From Meconema thalassinum (lineage: Eukaryota > Arthropoda > Insecta > Orthoptera > Tettigoniidae), in contig OX336393.1 in the NCBI GenBank assembly GCA_946902985.2, positions 132,336,533 to 132,400,532 of the forward strand: a stretch of 64,000 nt of DNA. The letters are read 5' to 3'. Positions 1 to 11,570 of this stretch are shown in pieces. Position 1 is the stretch's first letter. Each line of letters begins with the position of its first letter. Below the pieces are notes generated by a model. That model was not told where the DNA came from. It worked only from the letters and a program-made list of their open reading frames with translations, and ran no database searches. The position numbers were made by a program, and so were the translations under genes.

Positions 1-1196
1 AATAAATTAGATGCCAGTGGATTAACATTCGTAAAAGGATTTACTGTACCAAGTTTCACTGCACGCGGATGGTTAAATTGCGAGAAACATCCATGTGAAT
101 ATTTATAATTCGCGTCACCGCCATGTTGGATTTGTGATCACCAGGTTATTTAAAGTCCTATAGGTGAACTTAAGTTCATAGCCCCTATGAACATTAAAAA
201 ATGCAGTTTGATTGCTAAAATAGATTCGTAGATATTCAGTATCGTCTAAATATTTCGGATGGTCGCCATGTTGGATTGTTAAAAGTATAGGCCATAGAGT
301 CATGTACCATTAAAGGAAAATTATTGCTTAGGTTCATTATTCAAACATTCACTTCGATCGCACGATTACGACACAAGAAATAAAAACTTAATTTTAAAAT
401 TCGCACTGCCGCCATCTTGAGGTTATCTAAACAATTGAACTAAATTAGATACCAGTGGATTACAATGTGTATAAATATTTCCTGTACCAGGTTTCAGTGC
501 GCTTGGAACATTAAATCGCGAGAAAGGTCTATTTAAAATTTTCAAATTCGCTTGGCCGCCTGTTCGTTTTGTAGTTAACCGGTTTTTGAAAGTCTTATAG
601 ATGGACTTCCAGTAGTGACCTTTATCTCCGTACAAAATTTTAGGGAGTTACCGCTAATAGTTTCAGAGTTATAGAATGCCGGTGAAATATTTCGCACATC
701 CGCCATCTTGTGATTATGTAAACAATTGAACGAAGTTAGATGTCGGTGCATTACAATGTATATAAACATATACTGGACCAAGTTTCATTGCGTTTGGTTG
801 ATTAAATCGCGAGAAACTTCTATTTAAACGTCGCAAATTCGCTTGGCCGCCATGCTGGTTTTGTAGTTACCAGGTTTTCAAACGTCACATAAGTGAACTT
901 ATAGTAGTACCCTCTATCACCATAGAAAATGTCAGGGTAATATCGGTAATAGTTTCGGAGATAATGAATGCTGGTGATATATTTCGCACAGCCGCCATGT
1001 TGGATTGGTGAGTCATAACAAAATTTGAAGGACACGGTCGAGGTCGCCGGGAATAGTGCTATGAACTCTCTGAGTTTCATTGAAATCGCTCCTGCCGTTT
1101 AGATTTGATTAGGGGGGACACACACACGAATCACACACACACACGGACAAAAGGTGATCCCATAAGCCTATTTTTTCAAAATTGAAAATAGGCTAA
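1..1196 (+). repeat. Family B non-coding repeat, 3' part
   Basis: Internally repetitive AT-rich DNA. Units of roughly 145 to 150 bp each carry a GCCGCCATNTTG-type motif (for example near 117, 246, 412, 556, 700, 848, 992). The 3' end has a CA/AC microsatellite (1121-1143) and a terminal hairpin with arms CCTATTTT and AAAATAGG, followed by CTAATAAA (about 1165-1196). The same end sequence and units recur at 17696-18768 (inverted) and 51893-53441, so this is one dispersed family. The 5' part lies outside the window. Short ORFs here are chance. No transposase is visible, so it is presumably non-autonomous. Confidence 0.75.
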
Positions 1197-1201
1197 TAAA
1201 T

Positions 1202-1412
1202 CTCCTTGGACATGTATTCAGGCATGACTCTCTTCTCCCAACCATTATTGAGGGCAAAGTATTGGGAAAGAAACCTAGGGAACGTCCAAGGATGTCGTAC
1301 ATCAAGAACTCCATTGGAGAACTGGCGTGTGGTTCTTATGGCAGCATGAAGAGACTAGCAGAAGCCCGTCAAATGTGGCTCAATCGACAAGGATTTGCCT
1401 TTGAGTCGTCCA
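1202..1412 (+). pseudogene. LINE reverse-transcriptase C-terminal remnant
   Basis: An uninterrupted frame from 1202 reads LLGHVFRHDSLLPTIIEG, then GKKPRERPRMSYIK, then a segment ending in a WLNRQGFAF-like tail. The LGHV.RH...IIEG...GK..R.RPR...Y signature is the conserved C-terminal segment downstream of RT in many arthropod non-LTR retrotransposons. There is no ATG before the middle and no RT domain upstream, because family B abuts at 1196. It is a 5'-truncated dead copy. The clade cannot be named from 70 residues. Confidence 0.7.
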
Positions 1413-1975
1413 GTTGCAAAACTCGTTTAATCCACTTGTGAATAAGAATCATTTTCATGAGAAACGTTTCTCTGGACTTTGCCTCGCGTATCTTTTGTGT
1501 TTGTTGTTTTCTACTTTTTGCTTTGTGTTTTGGTTTCTGGTTTTGTGTTTGCTTTGTGCTTTTGCTTTTGAATTTTACTTTTTGCTTTTCTTTCTTGGTT
1601 TTGGTTTTGTGTTTGTTTTCTGCTTTTGCTTTTTAGAATTTTGCTTTTTGCCTTATGTTTCTTGATTTTTGTTTTCTGCTTTTGCCTTTTTTTTATTTTG
1701 CTTTATGCTTCATGTCTTTTGTTTTTGGTTTTGTGTTTGTTTCCTGGAAAATCAAATTAAAACAAAAATTAAACATAACAAATTAAAACAAAATCAAAGG
1801 AAATAAAATAAAACAAAACAAAATGATCAAAACCAAAATTAAATAAAACAATAAAATTAAATTAAACAAAATAAAATAAAGTAAAATAAGATAAAATAAA
1901 ATAATTGAATAATTAATTTTAAGACATGATCCTTATTCACAAGTTGATTAAACGATTTTTGCAAATGGACGACAC
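1405..1975. repeat. Long imperfect palindrome with T-rich and A-rich arms
   Basis: The segment starting GTCGTCCAGTTGCAAAACTC (1405) returns as its reverse complement at about 1925-1975, giving outer arms of about 48 bp with few mismatches. Inside, 1480-1740 is T-rich cryptic simple sequence (TTTTGTGTTTG and CTGCTTTTGC patterns). 1741-1920 is A-rich (AAACAAAAT patterns) and can partly pair with it. It could form a cruciform or foldback. The same T-rich sequence occurs alone at 17396-17700. The left arm starts at the end of the LINE fragment. Confidence 0.65.
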
Positions 1976-1986
1976 ATTTAGTAAAT

Positions 1987-3978
1987 GACTAGCATAAGTA
2001 CCCGTTCTTCGAATGGTGTTCGGTGTTAACACCAGACATTATCTATTGAGCTACTGTTGCAATGGTTAGGGGTTTGTCATTCCTTCATAAGTTTATCAGA
2101 ACGAAGTTAATTTTCTGGGAATATCACACATACTGTTAATTTAAGGGCCTTAAAATGTGGTTTTCGGAGACGCTTTATAGACTCCCGAATTTTGTGTCTC
2201 ATATTGAGAAGCGCAACATATGCTTTGGTCGTCCTTCTAGGATAATTTTGTATTTCGCCTATTTCAGCATGTATTTTGAGAAGTTTTCCCTATATCCACC
2301 CTACTACTGTGTGAAAAGTACGGTGAAGAGTTTTATAAATGATTGGTGTATTGACTCATGGTTACCATACCTAACTTTACGATGCACCAAGCATCCGAAC
2401 ACGAGATATAGGCGTAAATAAGGTTACACAGAAAGACAGACAGACAATTCTATTGTCTACAACGTATCACCCAGATATCCAAATATGGGTATATCTACCA
2501 TATGTATCAAACAAAATCATCCTTACGATGAACCCGTATGTCGACCAAAAAAAAAAAGATTAGTTAAAATGTGCTCTCAAACTAAATTCACCTAACGTGT
2601 ACTTCCTGACGTCAAATAGAATTGAAAGCCTCGTAGATGAAGCGCAATACATGTCACATAAGAACTTACCCTCTACGTTGGGTTAGGTCCCCATACACAG
2701 GAAGACCCCTTTCATAAATTATAAAGGCTTATGGTGCATTAAAATTCAGGTTCTTTAGCCTCAAATGGCCCTAATTCCTAAAAGCCGCAAAAAATGCTGA
2801 TTCAATTCAGGAATTTTGGGAAATAATGTTGCTGTTTGGAGATATAATAGACCTTCTGTACTATATGTCGCACGTGAAAATTGCATGAAAAAATTCTAGG
2901 TTACCACTTGACCCCCTTAATTGCATTGATGAATTATACAGTCTACGTTGGTTCCATGATAACCTTATAGCCATTTGCAAACTTTCACAGAAATGTTAAC
3001 AAATGGAGTGACATTGCTTCTTACAGAAATAGATGTAAAGTTGGATAATGTTGTCATGGTTACCGATTTGCATTCCTTCATTAGTATGTTAAATTCTATT
3101 AGTTTTCCGGGAATATTTCAGAAACTGTTGGATTTAGAGCCTTATAATTTAGTTTTCGAGGACCCTTTAGGGCCCCCGAGTTTTGTTTCTGGCACCGAGG
3201 GGCTTTGTCTCGTCGTTGTACGCCATAATATAATACTACTACTACTACTACTAATAATAATAATAATAATATAATATAGGGATAGGAATATAATAGACCT
3301 GCCATACCACACCCGCAGGTGTAAATCGCGTGAAAAAAATCTAGAGTACCCCTTGACCCCCTTAAGCGTATTATACGTATTGATGAATTTTACAGCTTAT
3401 TTGGTTCTGTGATAACCTTCTAGCCGTTTGCAAACTTTCACACTAATGTAATTAATGGAATTGCATTGCGTCTTACAGCAATAGATGGACCTCTGAGAAT
3501 CTGTTGCGTTGGTTACCGGCTTGCATTCGTTCATTAGTTTATTAAATGAAATTAGTTTTCTGGGAATATCTCAAAACATGGTTGGTTTTAGGGCCCTAAA
3601 ACGTGTTTTTTCCACGAGTTTTGTCTCTCACATGAGGTGCTAAAAATGAGCTTTTTCTCGTCCTTCTACGCCTATTTCAGCATGTATTTTAAGGGGGTAT
3701 GCCCCCTTTTATGAAAGGTACGGAGAAGAGTTACATCAATGATTAGTGTTGTGCCTCTGATGGATATCTGTACCAAATTTTACGTTGATACACCCAGCCG
3801 TTCTCGAGTTATAAGGGAACAAATTTGTCCACAGACAAACAAGCAAACAGACAGAAAGACAGACAAAAAAAATATTTTCGCGCGCATCCATCATAAAACA
3901 GTCTGAAACGTGTAAACAACTCAAATTTCCGTAGAAATTCAGAGAAAAACACACAAATTTTCATTTTTATATAATAGA
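1987..3978 (+). repeat. Family G non-coding element, copy a
   Basis: Starts with ACTAGCATAAGTACCCGTTC and ends near TATATAATAGAGATA after a CAGACAGACA-type microsatellite. It contains repeated units: 2880-3110 and 3300-3560 are two copies of a roughly 410-bp unit that includes GACCCCCTTAA and TTTTCNGGGAATAT motifs. The same sequence occurs inverted at 57100-57812. A phrase like 'ccagccgttctcgag' precedes the microsatellite, as it does in families A and B. No coding capacity; (ACT)n/(AAT)n microsatellites at 3234-3276 create spurious ORFs. Confidence 0.6.
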
Positions 3979-3979
3979 G

Positions 3980-4552
3980 ATATACTGCACCGCTCGGTGT
4001 TGACCGTGTTTTATTGCACAGATTTTGATTTTACTCGCTAACCGTTGGAGATATACGAAAAGTGATAAGGACCTTTCGGATAGAAAATTAAATGTTAAAG
4101 CTCATGTATACCATCAAAAGTTTGCTATTTCTTAGCGTTCTCTTTTTATTTGAAAAGGAAATATGAAATTTTGAAACCAAAGGGTGTAGTGACGTCACCA
4201 ATGTCGGTTTTACTCGCTAACTGTTGGAGATACACGAAACGTGTTGAGGACCTTTCGGATAGGAAATTAAATTTCAAAGCTCATATGTGCCATCAAAAGT
4301 TTGCTATTTCCTACCGTTCTCTTTTTATTTGATATGGAAATATGAAATTTTGAAACCAAAGGGTCTAGTGACGTCACTAAAATGGTCACCATTTTAAAAT
4401 AGTGAAACATTTCGAAATAAAAAGTATCCTATATGTAAACCTGGTAAATCAGCTACATCCATGCAAAATTTCATTTAAATCGGACCAGTGGTTCTTGCGT
4501 TATTGAGTAACAGACAGACAGACAGACAGACAGACACACACCATCTCATTTT
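3980..4552 (+). repeat. Family G-like element, copy b, with a 180-bp tandem duplication
   Basis: Starts TACTGCACCGCTCGGTG, resembling the G-type start at 42480, and ends with (CAGA)n at 4508-4535 followed by TTTATATATTAGTATG. Internally, 4028-4205 and 4208-4385 are tandem copies of a roughly 180-bp unit beginning TTTTACTCGCTAAC and ending near GTAGTGACGTCAC. No coding potential. Confidence 0.55.
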
Positions 4553-4571
4553 TATATATTAGTATGATGAT

Positions 4572-4762
4572 GATGCTTTGGAAAGCTCTCTAGGATGAAT
4601 TATATCACTCATTGCTTTTATTGCTGCCCTGAATCTGTCCTTTTTTTTGTGTGTGTAGGGAGAAGGTATTAGCAGAAGTCTGAAGGACCACACCTAAATA
4701 TTTAAAGACACAATTGTGTCTGTGGAGTTGATATGTCATTGTTGACTCTTTGTTACACTTTC
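4572..4762 (-). pseudogene. LINE ORF2 remnant (region after RT)
   Basis: On the minus strand the sequence reads HRHNCVFKYLGVVLQTSAN, then TFSLHTQKK. After one frameshift in an A run it continues AAIKAMSDIIHPRELSKA. KYLGV.LQTSG.SF..H...R..AAI.A...I is a recognisable segment downstream of the RT palm in several arthropod LINEs. It is a short internal fragment with no start, end or tail. It begins just outside the G-b end, suggesting the G-like element lies next to or inside an older LINE. Confidence 0.65.
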
Positions 4763-5630
4763 GTTCTAACCTTCATTACGGTACAGCCTGTAATTTCAAA
4801 CCGTGTTGGTTCTTTCGCATTACATCTCGATCTAATACCATCAATGATATTCGAACATTTTCTTGCACATTGATTGTAAGATAGGAAAATCTGATAGAGT
4901 TCCAAAGGTCAGTGTAGCCCCTTATTCATATCTCAAATAAGTTGAAGACCTTTTGATTAAATGTTACAGGGGAATTTCAAATGGCTGACATATTTGACTT
5001 GCAAAACTAGACATTCTCCATTCTCTAGTGTTGACGCTTGCCTGGAGGTGCTGTAGTTCTCAGACGGGAAGCAGGCTCGGCTCGAGGCAAGAGCATATTG
5101 GAGCGCTTGTGTACCCTATTGTGTCAACATGATCAGAGAGATGGAATGGGGTTTCCATTACACATCAAGGAACGATAATTCAATCACAATATTACAACAA
5201 TTACCTTTCAGAACCTAACAAAAGTTGCTGTATGATATCCTCCTTCCGTAGTGCCTGCCAAGCACATTCTTCTATTCGTAAGAATTCCTAAAAGAATAGC
5301 TTCACTTATAGCTTTTTTCCTTTATGAATTAGTACGTCCATGCCAGTTTATGTTGCGTTGGTGCATACTCAAAATGAAGTATCGCATTTGTAACCAAAGT
5401 GAAATTTATTACCGGTAAGTCCTAAGATATGTGAACGGGGGCAGCACATGCTATAGAACACCTTTTACGCATCTGACTCCTTCAGTGCAAGATCAGTGCG
5501 AAGCTCAGTATTTCAGTATTTTGAGAATCTTGGAGAGAGGATCCGACATTTACTACGTGAAAAGTATTTTCAAAATGCTCAGTTATTGCAGTTATAATGA
5601 ATTTTATAATTCTCGTGATAATCCGTCTAT
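4763..5630. other. Unassigned spacer
   Basis: No gene, tandem array or recognisable transposon remnant seen. A 95-aa open frame at 5431-5718 has no family resemblance and overlaps the start of the next repeat. Confidence 0.4.
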
Positions 5631-6516
5631 GATTGTAAAATTTGAACCGAGTAACGTCATAATCAAATTGCTCGTTTTTTCTCTTTTTTGCCTTTTTGAT
5701 CTTCACCTGGGATTCTAGATGTTTTAAAATCATGCCGGTAATTAAAGTTGTTGGGTTTATGATTATGGAAATATCCAACGGCTGGATGAACTGGTCCAGT
5801 CAATTCAACAATCTGATCAGCAAAAAGAAACTCTGAAGTTATTTATTTTCGTGGGATCAAAATATATCATTCCCATTTCACCATGAGATTCTCCCTTCCA
5901 TTATAATGTGGCGGAATGTCTGGTTCTGACACATCATTATGTAGGTCAAATGATTCCGAACAATTATTGAAATGAGTAACGTCTAAATAATAGTTTTCCA
6001 TGTTTATCTCTTGTTTGCCTTTTGTCCTTCTCCTGGGATTCTAGAAGTTTTAAAATCATGCCGAGTGCTAAAGTTGTTGGATCTATGATTATGGAAATAG
6101 CCAAAGGCTGGATGAACTGGACCAGATAATTCATCAAGCTACGTCATCTTTATTTCGTAGGGTCAAAATACTTCATTCCAATTCTAGCACGAGATTTTAC
6201 GTTGCATTATAATGCGGTGGAATATCTGGTTAGGATGCATCGTTATGTAAGTCAAATAATTGTAGACATTGAACTGAGTAACGTCATAATAATATTTTTG
6301 CATGTTTTCCTCTTTTGGCTTTTTGAATGTTGGCTGGGATTTTAAGATGTTTCAAAATCCTGCTAGTTGTTAAATTTGTTGGATTTATGATTGTGGAATT
6401 ATCCATCGGCTGTATGAACTTCGCCAGGTAATTAAGCAACCTGATCAGCGAAAACTCATCTAGGCCTAAATCATTATTATTTCGTAGGGTCAAAATACAT
6501 CACTCCCATTCTTTCA
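5631..6516. repeat. Three tandem copies of a 300-326 bp unit
   Basis: The motif GAGTAACGTC recurs at about 5649, 5975 and 6275. Each unit then contains CTGGGATT-TAGA, TTAAAGTTGTTGG, ATGATTATGGAAATA, GGCTGGATGAACT, TTTCGTAGGGTCAAAATA and a TATAATG-GG block in the same order. The copies are clearly diverged by point changes and small indels, so this is an old array. Open frames on both strands here are unrelated to any protein I recognise. Confidence 0.75.
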
Positions 6517-6844
6517 TGAGATTGTGTGGTTTAACACAGCGAAGCATACACCGCTATTTGTCAGTGACAGCTTGTATGGGATATTGTAACTCTGTCTCAT
6601 TCATACATGATGATGATGATGATGATGATAATTGTTTTAAAGAACCTACAGTAACGTCTAGGGTATCGTCCCCTATCATGGATACATTATGGCAGTTAGC
6701 ATGCTCGGGTAATACAATGCTTAACTTTTAACAATGCGTTAAGTTTTGTGTATACCATAGCGTATACGCTATGTGTATACTCTGAACGCTCTGGGAAACA
6801 TAGTGTGAGTTTCTAAGAGATTTTGTACTATCTTCAGCACATGG
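6517..6844. other. Spacer with (GAT)n microsatellite
   Basis: Nothing recognisable except a short GAT/ATG trinucleotide run at about 6607-6628 and a small palindrome around CATAGCGTATACGCTATG (6756). Confidence 0.4.
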
Positions 6845-6859
6845 AAACTTAAATATTTA

Positions 6860-7371
6860 GGCGGCTTCGGTGGCGTAGTTGGTAGCATGCTGAGCTTCTA
6901 TGCCCAAGGTCGCGGGTTCAAACCCGGCCGAAGTGGTCGAATTTTTTAAGAGCGTTAAAAATTCCTAAGTATGCCTTCTTTCGGAGAGGAAGTAAAGCCG
7001 GCGGTCCCATGCCATAGATTCATGGCATGATAAAGAACCTTCCACCAACAACACTTATGTGAAGCCAAAACTTGTAGGTTAGAATTGATAACGCTCTTTT
7101 AGTTCCAACGTTCGCCACCGGGTGCTGACTGCGATGCCATCTAGTACCCAAGTCCACAAGCTAGTTGTCATGGACGGTAGCATTTGGTAGCAAAAGTAGG
7201 AACTACTTGAAATTACTGTCTTCAGTCCTTACTTGAATTAAAACAGATAACACACACTAATAATGCCATCACAATTAACACCGGTTATCAGACAGATTCT
7301 ACACAGATCCAAAGTACACGTTGCTACATGACCGCATTGTCGCAGCCCCTAAACTAAGGAACCAACCAACC
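6860..7371 (+). mobile_element. tRNA-derived SINE, type 1 with tail 2
   Basis: The head has RNA polymerase III box A-like (TGGCGTAGTTGGTAGCATG) and box B-like (GGTTCAAACCC) motifs, then a body containing GAAGTAAAGCCGGCGG. It ends in (AACC)n. It is flanked by a perfect 15-bp target-site duplication, AAACTTAAATATTTA, at 6845-6859 and 7372-7386. Target duplication plus a simple-repeat tail shows LINE-mediated retroposition. The head and body also occur at 10471 and 59650 with a different 3' half, while the 3' half recurs at 49330. Confidence 0.88.
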
Positions 7372-7386
7372 AAACTTAAATATTTA

Positions 7387-7874
7387 CGAAGGAACACACT
7401 TACTAAGAATATTCTTCATTTCCGCTCCATAAAATCTGCAATCGGAATATGCTTTGAAGTTTTGCGTGGTTTCATGGAGCTCATTTGCACTTTTCTAACT
7501 CAAACATTTGGTGTCATTAAAAGAACTCTCCAAATGGGTGAATTTGTTCATTAGTAAAATATAGGCTGCATCCCTCTAATGAGCGTATGATTTAATTTAC
7601 CTGGGATGAAATTCATTTCATTTTTCGAGTTCACCGGGGCAGATAATGTGGAGAGGTTGCAATAGTGGTGTGGAGGTGATTGTAGAGGCGTCATGGCACT
7701 GCACATGCGAGTAAAGGTGTGGGGTATCTTGGTTGGGAGACGCCATGATGAGGGTTGGAAAACTGATTGATGACTTTCAGACGGTAACACGATTCATGTG
7801 CTATTATACTGTCTTGTGCGGGAACTAAGAGATTCTACCCGAACAAAAAAGTAATTATTATTTGCACAGATCCC
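7387..7874. other. Unassigned spacer
   Basis: No recognised gene or repeat. A 77-aa frame on plus (7321-7554) and a 79-aa frame on minus (7551-7790) have no recognisable domain. Confidence 0.4.
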
Positions 7875-8850
7875 TTGTAATAAATTAAGGGGTGTACATG
7901 TGATGAATTACGGGATGAACCTATGATAAATTTAGTGGTTTACATGTGATAAATTTAGTGGTTTACATGTGATATTATTAAAGGGTTACAAGGATTACAT
8001 TTGATTTACTACGGAGGTTACAAGGATTATATTTGATTAACTAAGGAGCTTCCAACGATTACATGTGATTGACTAAGGAGGTTACATGGATTACATGTGA
8101 TTAACTAAGGGGTTTACGAGGATTACATGTGGTTAACTGAGGGGGTTACAAGGATTACATGTGATTAAATAAGGACGTTACAAGGATTACATGTGATAAA
8201 CTACTGGGCATACAAGGATTACAGGTGATTAACTAAGGAGGTTAAAAGGATTGCATGCGATTAACTAAGGGGCATACAATGATTGAATGCGATTAACTAA
8301 TGGGTTACAATGATCGGATGTGATTAACTAAGGGGTTACATGGATTACATGTGTTTAACTACTGGACTTACAAGGATTACATGTGATTAACTAAGGGGTT
8401 AACAAGAATTGAATGCGATTAATTACGGGACGTAGAAGGATTACTTGTGACTAACCAAGGCGGATACAAGGATTAAATGTGATAACCAAGGGACTAGCAA
8501 GGATTACATGTGATTAACTAAGGAGGTTACAAGGATTACTTGAGATTTACTAAAAAAAAAGGAAGATTGTAGTTTTACGTGACTGTTAATCGCAAGATCA
8601 TAAGCCACGGGACCTCCATTTTACGTGGAATCTGAAACACGGGACATGGCATTTCACTTTGAAAATCTCACATGTATTGACCGGGAATCGAACCCGGTCT
8701 GCCGTGGTGAGAGTGATTTACTAAGAGGATTACAAGGATTACATATGATTAACTAAGGGGGATTCAAGGATTACATGTGATTTACTAAGGGCGTTACAAA
8801 GATGACACATGGATTAAGTGTTTAGAAGGTTCACATGTGATTAATTAATA
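7875..8850. repeat. Minisatellite of about 32-bp units
   Basis: About 28 diverged units built on GTTACAAGGATTACATGTGA followed by TTAACTAAGG run from 7875 to 8560. They resume at 8705-8850 after a SINE fragment. Unit length varies (about 29-36 bp). An (AAT)n run follows at about 8848-8872. The interruption and the sequence variation among units suggest an old, no longer homogenised array. Confidence 0.85.
8562..8712 (-). mobile_element. SINE fragment, minus strand, inside the minisatellite
   Basis: On minus it reads CTCTCACCACGGCAGACC then GGGTTCGATTCCCGG, a box B-like tRNA T-arm. It continues about 110 bp to the junction with the array. The box A half is missing. It splits the minisatellite, so it inserted after the array formed. 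Confidence 0.6.
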
Positions 8851-8872
8851 ATAATAATAATAATAATATTAA

Positions 8873-9496
8873 TAAATCACATGTAGAATCTCATTCTTCC
8901 CGCTTATATTCGTGTTGACCGACTGAAATATTATAAGGTACCGGTATTAAATAAGTCAACACTGAGAATTCACCCAACTAATATCAATGTTAATGGATAA
9001 TAGTGTTAACTGATCAAAATCCTATTCGGTAAGTCGTGAATAAGTGTCAGAGACAACAAAGGCCTAATCACACAACCCTGAAGGACACCTTGCGTTATAA
9101 ACATGTCCTCCGAGAATACAAAACTCTATCAGACTGCCGATGTAAGCTACCAAATAATAGTATAATGTTTGTTTTTCAGTTGTTAACTTCAACAGCAAAC
9201 AGACACTGCATTAGTAATCAGTTTAATGGCAATAGAAAAAGAAAACATTAATCTTTTCCATTTTCATATACAACTCAGACTAATCCCGTAAAATGTTAAT
9301 TGGTTCGTCTTTTCAGTATACTGTAATCTTTGTCATATCGGCCAGCGTCCCACCAGCTGCTTACTGGTGGTGATAACTAAATATTCCTACAACTCATATA
9401 CTATTCCACTTAATATGATTCCAACATGTATTTGTTCCATAAAAGCAAAACTATTTTTATTGCATATTTCCACGTATCATCATCATAATCACCGAC
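8873..9496. other. Unassigned spacer
   Basis: No supported gene or repeat. Two 60-70 aa frames (9036-9251, 9367-9555) show no family features, and the second runs into the SINE head. Confidence 0.4.
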
Positions 9497-9790
9497 AGCA
9501 GTGGCTACGCTGGCTAAAGCGCAGCGTTAGAACATGGGGCCAAGCTCTCTGCTGACTCGGTAGACGCGTCTGTTCGAGCCCCACCGTCGGCCGTCCTTGA
9601 AATGGTTTTCAGTGGTTTCCCATTTTCAACACCAGGCAAATGCTGGAACAGTACCTTCAGACAGGCCACGGCCGCTTCCTTCCACATCCTTGCCCAGTTT
9701 CATTCATCTTCATACATTCCATCTCTCACCCCGACGCGCAGAAACTAGAAACTAGAAATACCTGCACTCGGCCTCGATTTTGGCCAACTA
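9497..9790 (+). mobile_element. tRNA-derived SINE, type 3
   Basis: The head CAGTGGCTACGCTGGCTAAA ... TCTGTTCGAGCCCCACC matches box A/box B spacing. The body includes GGTTTTCAGTGGTTTCCCA and AGGCAAATGCTGGAACAGTA. The 3' end near GGCCAACTAAGGAGCAGG has no clear tail and I could not identify target duplications. It directly precedes a LINE 3' fragment on the opposite strand. Confidence 0.65.
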
Positions 9791-9810
9791 AGGAGCAGGT
9801 AAATGATTCT

Positions 9811-10440
9811 TCATGATTTCAGTTTTCTTTGGCGCCAGTATTCCTTCATTCTCTTGCTCACAGCTTCTTCCTTTTCAGCTGTCCAATGTTGTTTCTTCTT
9901 GGTCGCTGTTTCTGGCTCTAGAAACCCCACAAATGTGTGTATCTTATTTCTGAAAGTGGTTCTGTTGTGAATGTCTCCATCTGTGGTGGTCATTTCTTGT
10001 AGATCCTTCTTGGTGTTAGCAAACCATTTTTCATAAGAGTTGCCTTTTCTATTGGGCTTGATGAAATGGTTGAACATTTTCTTAGTCAGTCTGTCGTCAG
10101 GCATTCTTGAAACATGTCCAAGGAATGTAACCCTTCGTTTTCTGAGATTCAGCTACATGTTTTAAACACTTCTTTGTTAGGCCTACTACGTAATCGGTAT
10201 GTGTCAGCACATATTTTTGGTCCGAGAATTTTTCTTAAAATGTTTCGTTCCTCTATTTCAATTTCTTCAATGTCTTTTTAGTTGTTAGTCTTAGGCATTC
10301 CGAAGCATACAGGCACTCTGGTTGAATTACTGTTTGATAGTGTCATAGTTTAGTCCTAATAGAAATAGTTTTCTTGTTGTATGTGTTTTTCGTAAGGTGG
10401 AAAGCAAGCTCCATTTTCTTGGCTCTCTAAAGATTTATTT
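9811..10440 (-). pseudogene. LINE ORF2 C-terminal remnant
   Basis: Minus-strand frame 10104-9811 gives MPDDRLTKKMFNHFIK ... KKDLQEM ... RTTFRNKI ... GFLEP ... RMKEYWRQRK and then a stop. The upstream minus sequence (10440-10105), in broken frames, contains EIEERNILRKILGPK and LDMFQE-type segments. The RMP..RL.K..F..F....T.W..E...DL.E pattern followed by SERMK.YW..RK is a conserved C-terminal region of a widespread arthropod LINE group. Stops and shifts upstream make it a pseudogene. The 3' end is close to its natural terminus. Confidence 0.72.
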
Positions 10441-10470
10441 CTTTGTTGAGTCCGTTAGGTTGGATTATCC

Positions 10471-10890
10471 GGCTTCGGTGGCGTAGTTGGTAGCATGCTG
10501 AACTGCTGTGTTGATGATAGCGTGTTCAAACCCAGCTAAAGTTGACGGATTTTTTAAGAGCGTTAAATGAAAATTCTTCAGTACGTCTTCCTTCGGAGGG
10601 GAAGTAAAGCCGGTGGTCTCATGTCATAGATTTAAGGCATGTAAAAGATCCTTCCACTAACTGAACTTGTGTGCAGCTAAATTTCTAGGTTAGATTTCGT
10701 TGAAACGCTCTATTATGGCCAGTGACATCTGGTAGCGAAAGTTGGAACTACTTGAAATTGAACGGAACTTGTAGCTCACCCCATGGGTGTCCGCTTGAAG
10801 CAGCTACAGCCTCTGGCGAGCCTAATATCTCGTCGGACACTCCCGACACTAAAATCCGTACGCTAAATAAATAATAAATAAATAATCTCA
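10471..10890 (+). mobile_element. tRNA-derived SINE, type 1 with tail 1
   Basis: Same head (GGCTTCGGTGGCGTAGTTGG) and body as at 6860, with a degenerate box B (GTGTTCAAACCC). It switches to a different 3' half containing CACCCCATGGGTGTCCGC and GTCGGACACTCCCG, ending in an (AAATA)n tail. No convincing target duplication. The same 3' half is used at 59650 and, with another head, at 53945. Confidence 0.8.
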
Positions 10891-11492
10891 CGTATATAGG
10901 CTAAGCAGTTTTTGTCTATCTAGCACGTTCCATCACTGGTATGCCGCTCCAGTGGTGGTGGCTTAGCGCGCTGGTGATTTAAAGATCCGGAAGGAGGAAG
11001 TTCATTTCACAGAGCAAAGAAAAGCATTTCGAATTCACTAATGTTACCAATTGTTGTGTACCTACGAATGTTCCACATGTTTAGCATACGAGAAACCCCA
11101 TCTTATAATTCCGAAAATATTTTGCTCATCCCCTGGCGTAAGATTGAAATGTTGTGTAAATACTACGGTGTAATTGCTATAGTTCCTAAATTACGAATTG
11201 TGTATATTGTGATTGATGTTATTGTTGGTGATTGTCTGTATTTGTACAATTTGTCACCGGGGAATTACCCCCATTTGCAAATATTATATATATATTATCT
11301 TTAAATAGAAATACGCGTTGACTTACGTAAAGCCACCAATCAGAAGATAAGCCCAGCAGACCTAGGGGAAAATGGTCTGACGAACGTCGAGCTAAACATA
11401 GCGACATGATGAAAGAATTCTGGAAGAACAAGAAAAATAACAGCAACAGATCATAACTTGCTTTATGTGATCCTGTATGGGTCGAAACATAC
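10891..11492. other. Unassigned spacer
   Basis: No recognised gene. An 87-aa plus frame (11041-11304) and a 75-aa minus frame (11219-11446) are not similar to anything I know. A small TATATATA tract is at about 11285. Confidence 0.4.
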
Positions 11493-11559
<67 letters not shown>

Positions 11560-11570
11560 TAATAATAATA
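11493..11570. repeat. (AAAT)n then (AAT)n microsatellite
   Basis: About 50 bp of AAATAAAT followed by about 27 bp of AATAAT, directly abutting the SINE at 11571. It generates low-complexity LFIY/YYYY frames on minus that are not genes. Confidence 0.95.

Noticed and set aside
1414..1665. 83-aa hydrophobic protein (F, L, C, V rich), also 17375-17563
   Set aside because: It is a translation of T-rich simple sequence, not a membrane protein.
3099..3305. Poly-leucine/valine peptides near 3.2 kb, and similar at 11.4-11.6 kb
   Set aside because: They derive from trinucleotide and tetranucleotide microsatellites.
1987..4552. Helitron assignment for families A, B or G
   Set aside because: A 3' hairpin exists in A and B, but the CTRR terminus is not at the expected distance, ends are inverted repeats, and no Rep/helicase is present. 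Left unclassified.
6860..6935. tRNA gene
   Set aside because: Box A and B motifs are present, but the cloverleaf is poor and the sequence continues into a SINE body with target duplications. The same applies at 10471, 11571, 55105 and the minus-strand heads.
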